Source: JBQTIY01 sp052387675 (GTDB taxonomy: Bacteria; Planctomycetota; B15-G4). Taken from it: 64,000 bases of DNA. Where the stretch lies: the NCBI GenBank assembly GCA_052387675.1, contig JBQTIY010000011.1, positions 1 through 64,000 on the forward strand, written 5' to 3'. The position numbers and the translations under genes are program-made. The notes under the pieces were generated by a model. It saw nothing but the letters and a program-made list of their open reading frames with translations. It was not told the origin of the DNA and made no database searches. How positions within the stretch are numbered: the first letter of the stretch is position 1; each line of letters opens with the position of its first letter. This document shows positions 60,483 to 64,000 of the stretch, in pieces.

Positions 60483-62153
60483 CTACGTGTCGACCGGTTC
60501 GGCGCCAGGCCAATCGTCCAGGATGCGCTGCTCCAGCGGAGAGGCCGGACTGCGGCTGGTGCGTGCGCGCGCGGGCGCGGGCGGCGCGCTCGGGCGCGCA
60601 GCGGCAGGCTCGCGCGACTTCGACGGGGCACGCAGAGTCACCGGCCGTCCCGCCACGACCCGCGCGGCCGCTACGAGCCGCTCGCGCAGAGCGGCGTCGT
60701 TCAAATCGAAGAGCGGCGAGGACGTGGGCGGGAGCGCCAGCACCAACTCATCGCCTTCCAGGCGGATCTCGGTGCAGCGCTGCAGTTCAGTGCGCAGAGA
60801 GCGCGCACCGCGCGAGGCTTCCTCGATGAAGCGGGCCGCAAAGTCACCCGAACTCGCGGAGGGTGCGGCCGGCAACTCCTCAGCCTGAGCCGCTCGCGCG
60901 GTCTCAGCCGCACGCGGCGGAGCCGGGCGCGCCGCAGGGGCCGGCGTGGCTCCGGGCACCACGCGCGCTGCCAGTGCGGGCCGCGCCGAACCCTCGGAGC
61001 GCCCAGGGGCAGCCGGACGCGCACGTGCGGCGGGCTCCTCGGCCAAGACTTCGGCCAACGATCGCAACTGCTGCACGCGACTCAAGGCCACGACGGTCAT
61101 GGTCACGATGAGGTGCGCTTCATGGCGCTGCCGGAGGCGATGCTGCCCTTCCACGAGCACGTCCAGCATGGCCACCACTTGGTCGACTTCGACTCCGCGG
61201 CTGAGTTCCTGCAGCCGGCGCAGATCTTCGTCGGTCCGATCCGCCGGCTGGCCGCCGGCGGCGGCGACCAACACGCCTTCCAGCACTTCGGCCAGTTGCT
61301 CGAGGAGGTCGGCCGGCCGCGCGCCGGCCGAAAGCGCCGACTCACCGGCCGCCACGGCTGATTTCGTGTCGCCTCCCAGCGCCGCCGTCACGAGGCCGTG
61401 CAGCACCTCGGGCGCGAGGCGTCCGGTGAGCCGTTCAAAGTCCCGCTCGGTGGGCTGCCCATCACCGAAGGTGATGAGCTGATCGAGCAGCGACAGGGCA
61501 TCGCGCAGGCCGCCCTGCGCGTAGCGGGCAATGCGGCTCAGCAGTTCCTCCGGCACGGGCACCGCTTCCTGGGCACAGATCGTGCGCATGCGCCCGACGA
61601 TCTCAGCGGAACCGAGGCGGCGAAAATCGATGAGCTGACAACGCGACCGGATGGTTTCCGGCACCTTGAGCGGCTCGGTGGTCGCCAAGATGAACTTGGC
61701 ATGCGCCGGAGGCTCTTCGAGTGTCTTCAGCAGGGCGTTGAAGGCCGAGGTCGACAGCATGTGGACCTCGTCGATGATGTACACGCGATGGCGAGCCACG
61801 GCCGGACGGAAGCGCACCGTGTCGATGAGGTCACGCACGTTCTCGACTTTGTTGTGCGAGGCACCATCAATCTCGACGACGTCCATGCCGTCGGAACCCT
61901 CGTCGATGGCGCGGCACACCGCGCAGCGGCCGCAGGGCTCGCCCACCGAGTTCTCTAGGCAGTTCCAGGCCTTGGCAAGGATGCGGGCCATGGAGGTTTT
62001 CCCGACGCCGCGCGGTCCCGAGAAAAGGTAGGCATGCGCGGCTCGCTGATTCGCGATAGCGGACAGCAACACGCGGCCAGCATCTTCCTGGCCCACCACT
62101 TCGCCAAAGGCGCGGGGCCGATAGCGCGTCGCCAGGACGGTGTAGCCGCTCAT
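60483..62153 (-). CDS. dnaX: DNA polymerase III gamma/tau subunit
   Basis: A 556-aa AAA+ clamp-loader subunit. It opens YTVLATRYRPRAFGEVVGQE, then Walker A GPRGVGKTS (46-54), the four-Cys zinc module (Cys65, 74, 77, 80), DEVHMLS, and SRCQLIDFRRL (sensor). An Ala/Pro-rich tether (about 380-450) leads to a C-terminal domain. It loads the sliding clamp in replication. It starts at ATG 62153, about 30 bases after the SRP RNA. I see no A-rich slippery site that would give a gamma form. Confidence 0.95.
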   Translation of the reverse strand: MSGYTVLATRYRPRAFGEVVGQEDAGRVLLSAIANQRAAHAYLFSGPRGVGKTSMARILAKAWNCLENSVGEPCGRCAVCRAIDEGSDGMDVVEIDGASHNKVENVRDLIDTVRFRPAVARHRVYIIDEVHMLSTSAFNALLKTLEEPPAHAKFILATTEPLKVPETIRSRCQLIDFRRLGSAEIVGRMRTICAQEAVPVPEELLSRIARYAQGGLRDALSLLDQLITFGDGQPTERDFERLTGRLAPEVLHGLVTAALGGDTKSAVAAGESALSAGARPADLLEQLAEVLEGVLVAAAGGQPADRTDEDLRRLQELSRGVEVDQVVAMLDVLVEGQHRLRQRHEAHLIVTMTVVALSRVQQLRSLAEVLAEEPAARARPAAPGRSEGSARPALAARVVPGATPAPAARPAPPRAAETARAAQAEELPAAPSASSGDFAARFIEEASRGARSLRTELQRCTEIRLEGDELVLALPPTSSPLFDLNDAALRERLVAAARVVAGRPVTLRAPSKSREPAAARPSAPPAPARARTSRSPASPLEQRILDDWPGAEPVDT

Positions 62154-62183
62154 GTCGCCCAGCGTAGCAGGGGCTCGGCCGTC

Positions 62184-62299
62184 CCCGCGCGGAGGGAGAG
62201 GCCGGCGGCACAACGAAGCCATCGCTTAGGGCTGCTCCCGTCAGGGCCTGACCCGGTTCGCGCGTTTCGCTTGCCGCCGACCTCACCGTCCGCGCGGAA
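62184..62299 (-). ncRNA. ffs: Signal recognition particle RNA, bacterial small type
   Basis: On the minus strand, CCGCGCGGA (5') pairs with TCCGCGCGG (3'), and GGTCGGCGGCA with TGCCGCCGGCC, forming the long outer stem. In between is the SRP core GGTCAGG-CCC-TGAC-GGG-AGCAGCC (62231-62252), the Ffh-binding symmetric loop. The canonical tetraloop is GGAA; here it is TGAC. Ends are estimated from the stem, to about 5 bases. It lies just upstream of dnaX and 20 bases after the last tRNA-Ser, the position SRP RNA takes in Bacillus. Confidence 0.88.
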
Positions 62300-62318
62300 T
62301 TCCCGCACGCCGAAATCC

Positions 62319-62408
62319 TGGCGGAGAGGGAGGGATTCGAACCCTCGGAACGGTTTCCCGTTCAACGGTTTTCGAGACCGTCACAATCGACCACTCTGTC
62401 ACCTCTCC
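62319..62408 (-). tRNA. tRNA-Ser(CGA)
   Basis: A 90-base class II tRNA with encoded CCA. The acceptor stem is GGAGAGG/CCTCTCC with G discriminator. The anticodon stem ACGGT/ACCGT carries loop CTCGAAA, giving anticodon CGA (reads UCG). The long variable arm AACGGGAAACCGTT identifies serine. The T-loop is TTCGAAT. It is 48 bases downstream of the GGA isoacceptor. Confidence 0.95.
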
Positions 62409-62455
62409 GAAAAACGTCCTGACTTCCGACACGACACCCGCGCCGAGCGCGAGAT

Positions 62456-62546
<91 letters not shown>

Positions 62547-62590
62547 GCGGTGCTCCGTTGCGGCAAGAGGCCGAAGCGGGCGAACCGCGG

Positions 62591-62596
62591 ATTATA
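62591..62596 (-). promoter_or_regulatory. Putative -10 element for the tRNA-Ser pair
   Basis: A perfect TATAAT on the minus strand overlaps the tadA stop codon (TAA) and is about 45 bases before the tRNA-Ser(GGA) 5' end. The matching -35 position (CTGCCC, at 17 bases) is weak, so only the -10 is marked. Confidence 0.45.
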
Positions 62597-63119
62597 GAGA
62601 TCGGCCGACCGGGGGGCAGCCCTCGCGGCGGAGTTGCCGAAAGAACTGGGTCAGAAGCTGGCCACAGACCTCCTCCTGTCGCTGCGGCAAGACCTGGATG
62701 CGGTGGTTCAGGCGCGGATCGCGCACGACATCCCGTAGGGAACCGCAGGCGCCGGCCTTGGGATCCAGAGCACCGAAAACGAGAGAGCCCACCCGTGCCA
62801 AGACCAGCGCCCCGGCGCACATGGCGCAGGGTTCGAGCGTGACGGCGATCAGGCTGCCCTCGGGCAGCCGCGCATGCCCCACGGCATGGCAGGCCGCCGT
62901 CACGGCAAGACGTTCCGCGTGGGCGGTCGGGTCCCGACGCAGTTCAATCTCGTTGTGCGCCTCACTCAGCACACGGCCAGTGCGATCCACGATCGCAGCC
63001 CCCACGGGAACCTCTTGGAGTTCGACTGCGCGCTCGGCCTGGCGCAGGGCCAAGCTAAAGGCGAGTTCGATCAAGGCTTCCGGTGGTCCAGCAGCTGGTG
63101 TGGGGATCTCTGTGGACAT
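62592..63119 (-). CDS. tadA: tRNA adenosine(34) deaminase
   Basis: A 175-aa zinc deaminase that converts A34 to inosine in tRNA-Arg(ACG). The active site is HAE (67-69) and PCAMC (97-101). LALRQAERAVELQEVPVGAAIVD matches the start of the TadA fold. The start at ATG 63119 was chosen by homology; the frame continues open into the tRNA-Arg gene upstream. It lies 57 bases downstream of the gene for its own substrate tRNA, on the same strand, and before the tRNA-Ser pair and SRP RNA. Confidence 0.95.
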   Translation of the reverse strand: MSTEIPTPAAGPPEALIELAFSLALRQAERAVELQEVPVGAAIVDRTGRVLSEAHNEIELRRDPTAHAERLAVTAACHAVGHARLPEGSLIAVTLEPCAMCAGALVLARVGSLVFGALDPKAGACGSLRDVVRDPRLNHRIQVLPQRQEEVCGQLLTQFFRQLRREGCPPVGRSL

Positions 63120-63176
63120 GGTGTGGATAACCCGCTCCGACCCCGCCGCAACCCGCGCAGATCGCAGCGCAGGCCC

Positions 63177-63253
<77 letters not shown>

Positions 63254-63274
63254 ACGCTCGTTAGGAAGCCGTGA

Positions 63275-63304
63275 AAGAAAGCACGAGCGGGCCTGCGAAG
63301 TCAA
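63275..63304 (-). promoter_or_regulatory. Possible promoter of tRNA-Arg-tadA
   Basis: On the minus strand TTGACT (63304-63299), an 18-base spacer and TTTCTT (63280-63275). The -35 is good and the -10 weak (3 of 6 bases). The start site would be near 63268, about 15 bases before the tRNA 5' end. Confidence 0.35.
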
Positions 63305-63515
63305 CCCGGGGGCCCCGGCGTCGGACGCGATCCGCCCGCGCTGTAGCCAGCCGCCCCGGCGAAAACGCTCGTCCGCGGCCGGCACGGCGCAGCACGGTGG
63401 CGCCTTCGTTGGCGTTGTCGACCACCGCCGGGCAACCGCTCGCGCGCCTCGGGCTCTGAGTGACTCAGCGCCGCGCCGCGCAGCGTGCTGCGGACCGTTC
63501 TCCCGCGCGTGGCCG

Positions 63516-63547
63516 CGGTGTTGGCGCGCACCGGTGTTGGCGCGCAC
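63516..63547 (+). repeat. Two tandem copies of a 16-bp repeat
   Basis: CGGTGTTGGCGCGCAC occurs twice with no gap (63516-63531 and 63532-63547). It is the only perfect tandem repeat in the intergenic region; it may be an operator pair or simple slippage. Confidence 0.75.
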
Positions 63548-63960
63548 CGCTCGAGCCGTGCACGAAGTGCGTCAGCCGGTGTCAAACGCAGAAAATTCTG
63601 AAGTGCGCGAAGTTTTTTTTTGAGCAGTCACGAGACCGCGCGAGCGATGCGACAGAGCCGTCGCGAGCGCTCAGCGGAGGACACACTGAGAGCGTCGGTC
63701 GCGCCGTGCGTGCTCGCAAAACGCTCATGACTGCGCGCTTTTCAAGCGACACCGTTTTCGGCCTCCGCCGCGGTTGCTGCACGGACGTGTTCGCCGCGCC
63801 GGCGCGCGACGAGGCGCCAACGCCGCTCAGGGAGCGCGCGGAATCCCGTCGGCCTCAAGTTTCTCCCTACATTCCCGCCGTGCCGCACCGATAGTCCAAG
63901 CAACAGACGGGGCTACCGAGCCTCCGTTACACATTTTTCTAAACCTGGAGCAATCAGTCA

Positions 63961-64000
63961 TGGCGAAGAAGAAGGCGCGTAAGAAGGCGACCAAGAAGGC
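63961..64000 (+). CDS. Histone H1-like Lys/Ala-rich protein, cut by window end
   Basis: ATG 63961 is preceded by CTGGAG with a spacing of about 9 bases. The visible part reads MAKKKARKKATKKA, a Lys/Arg/Ala repeat of the kind found in bacterial histone H1-like DNA-binding proteins (for example Hc1-like and other KKxAKK tail proteins). Only 13 complete codons are visible, so the family and length are not certain. The protein would bind and compact DNA. It follows a long noncoding region, unlike most genes here. Confidence 0.6.

Larger units (their letters stand above)
63254..63960. other. 707-base noncoding region before the H1-like gene
   Basis: No convincing gene is seen; several open frames exist on both strands but none has a ribosome site or recognisable protein. 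It contains a 16-bp tandem repeat (63516-63547), a palindrome CTGAGT-G-ACTCAG (63456-63468), a T9 run (63613-63621), and imperfect inverted arms around 63670-63697. It is probably a regulatory region shared by tRNA-Arg on the left and the H1-like gene on the right. Confidence 0.55.

Noticed and set aside
63460..63894. Open frame of 144 codons before the H1-like gene
   Set aside because: No ribosome site, no recognisable protein and a composition typical of high-GC chance frames.

Overview
The window is a dense, high-GC bacterial chromosome segment with almost no mobile DNA. The organism is diderm: there are four lipoproteins with clear lipoboxes, a GspC/PilP-like inner-membrane protein and a prepilin peptidase. 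Three things point toward Planctomycetota or a neighbouring deep-branching lineage: an FG-GAP protein ending in a beta-rich module I associate with planctomycetal exported proteins, large Gly-rich lipoproteins with poly-Gly tethers, and a Lys/Ala-rich histone H1-like gene at the right edge. This placement is an inference; no rRNA or other decisive marker is present.

Left part (1-14.6 kb, minus strand). A sigma70-like promoter at 13.9 kb precedes a nine-gene run: oligopeptide ABC transporter (oppABCDF), a CPA2 antiporter with a degenerate EIIA-like tail, a family 2 glycosyltransferase, a sodium/solute symporter and a sterol-desaturase-family hydroxylase. Most junctions are 4-base overlaps. A secreted seven-repeat FG-GAP protein follows and runs off the left edge. 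Next (14-16.2 kb, minus) is a coupled set: LOG-family protein, coaD, ridA and a small membrane protein. Diverging from it is a comEC-yifB pair (plus), then prfC and several large GT-C/YfhO-type envelope glycan membrane proteins around a phosphohexomutase gene (19-29 kb).

Middle part (29-51 kb). Two minus-strand operons are led by giant lipoproteins. One is lipoprotein (1456 aa)-amidohydrolase-DHH phosphoesterase-metallophosphoesterase-proline dehydrogenase. The other is lipoprotein (1268 aa)-lipoprotein (1636 aa)-small lipoprotein-prepilin peptidase-small unknown. The three giants share a poly-Gly tether after the lipidated Cys and a similar C-terminal end. Upstream lie coaX and a GspC/PilP-like PDZ protein. 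This surface-protein locus is the best candidate here for an undescribed system. A tatD gene on the plus strand separates the two operons and lacks a normal start codon.

Right part (51-63.3 kb, minus) is housekeeping: obgE, rpmA, rplU, an RNase E/G with a large acidic insert, a DUF2344 protein, a permease-free PTS pair (HPr, EIIA-Ntr), hpf, truA, rpoN, recR, ybaB, dnaX, SRP RNA, two tandem tRNA-Ser genes, tadA and tRNA-Arg(ACG). The tadA-SRP RNA-dnaX-ybaB-recR order matches the arrangement known from Bacillus. The last 0.7 kb is noncoding and leads into the truncated H1-like gene on the plus strand.
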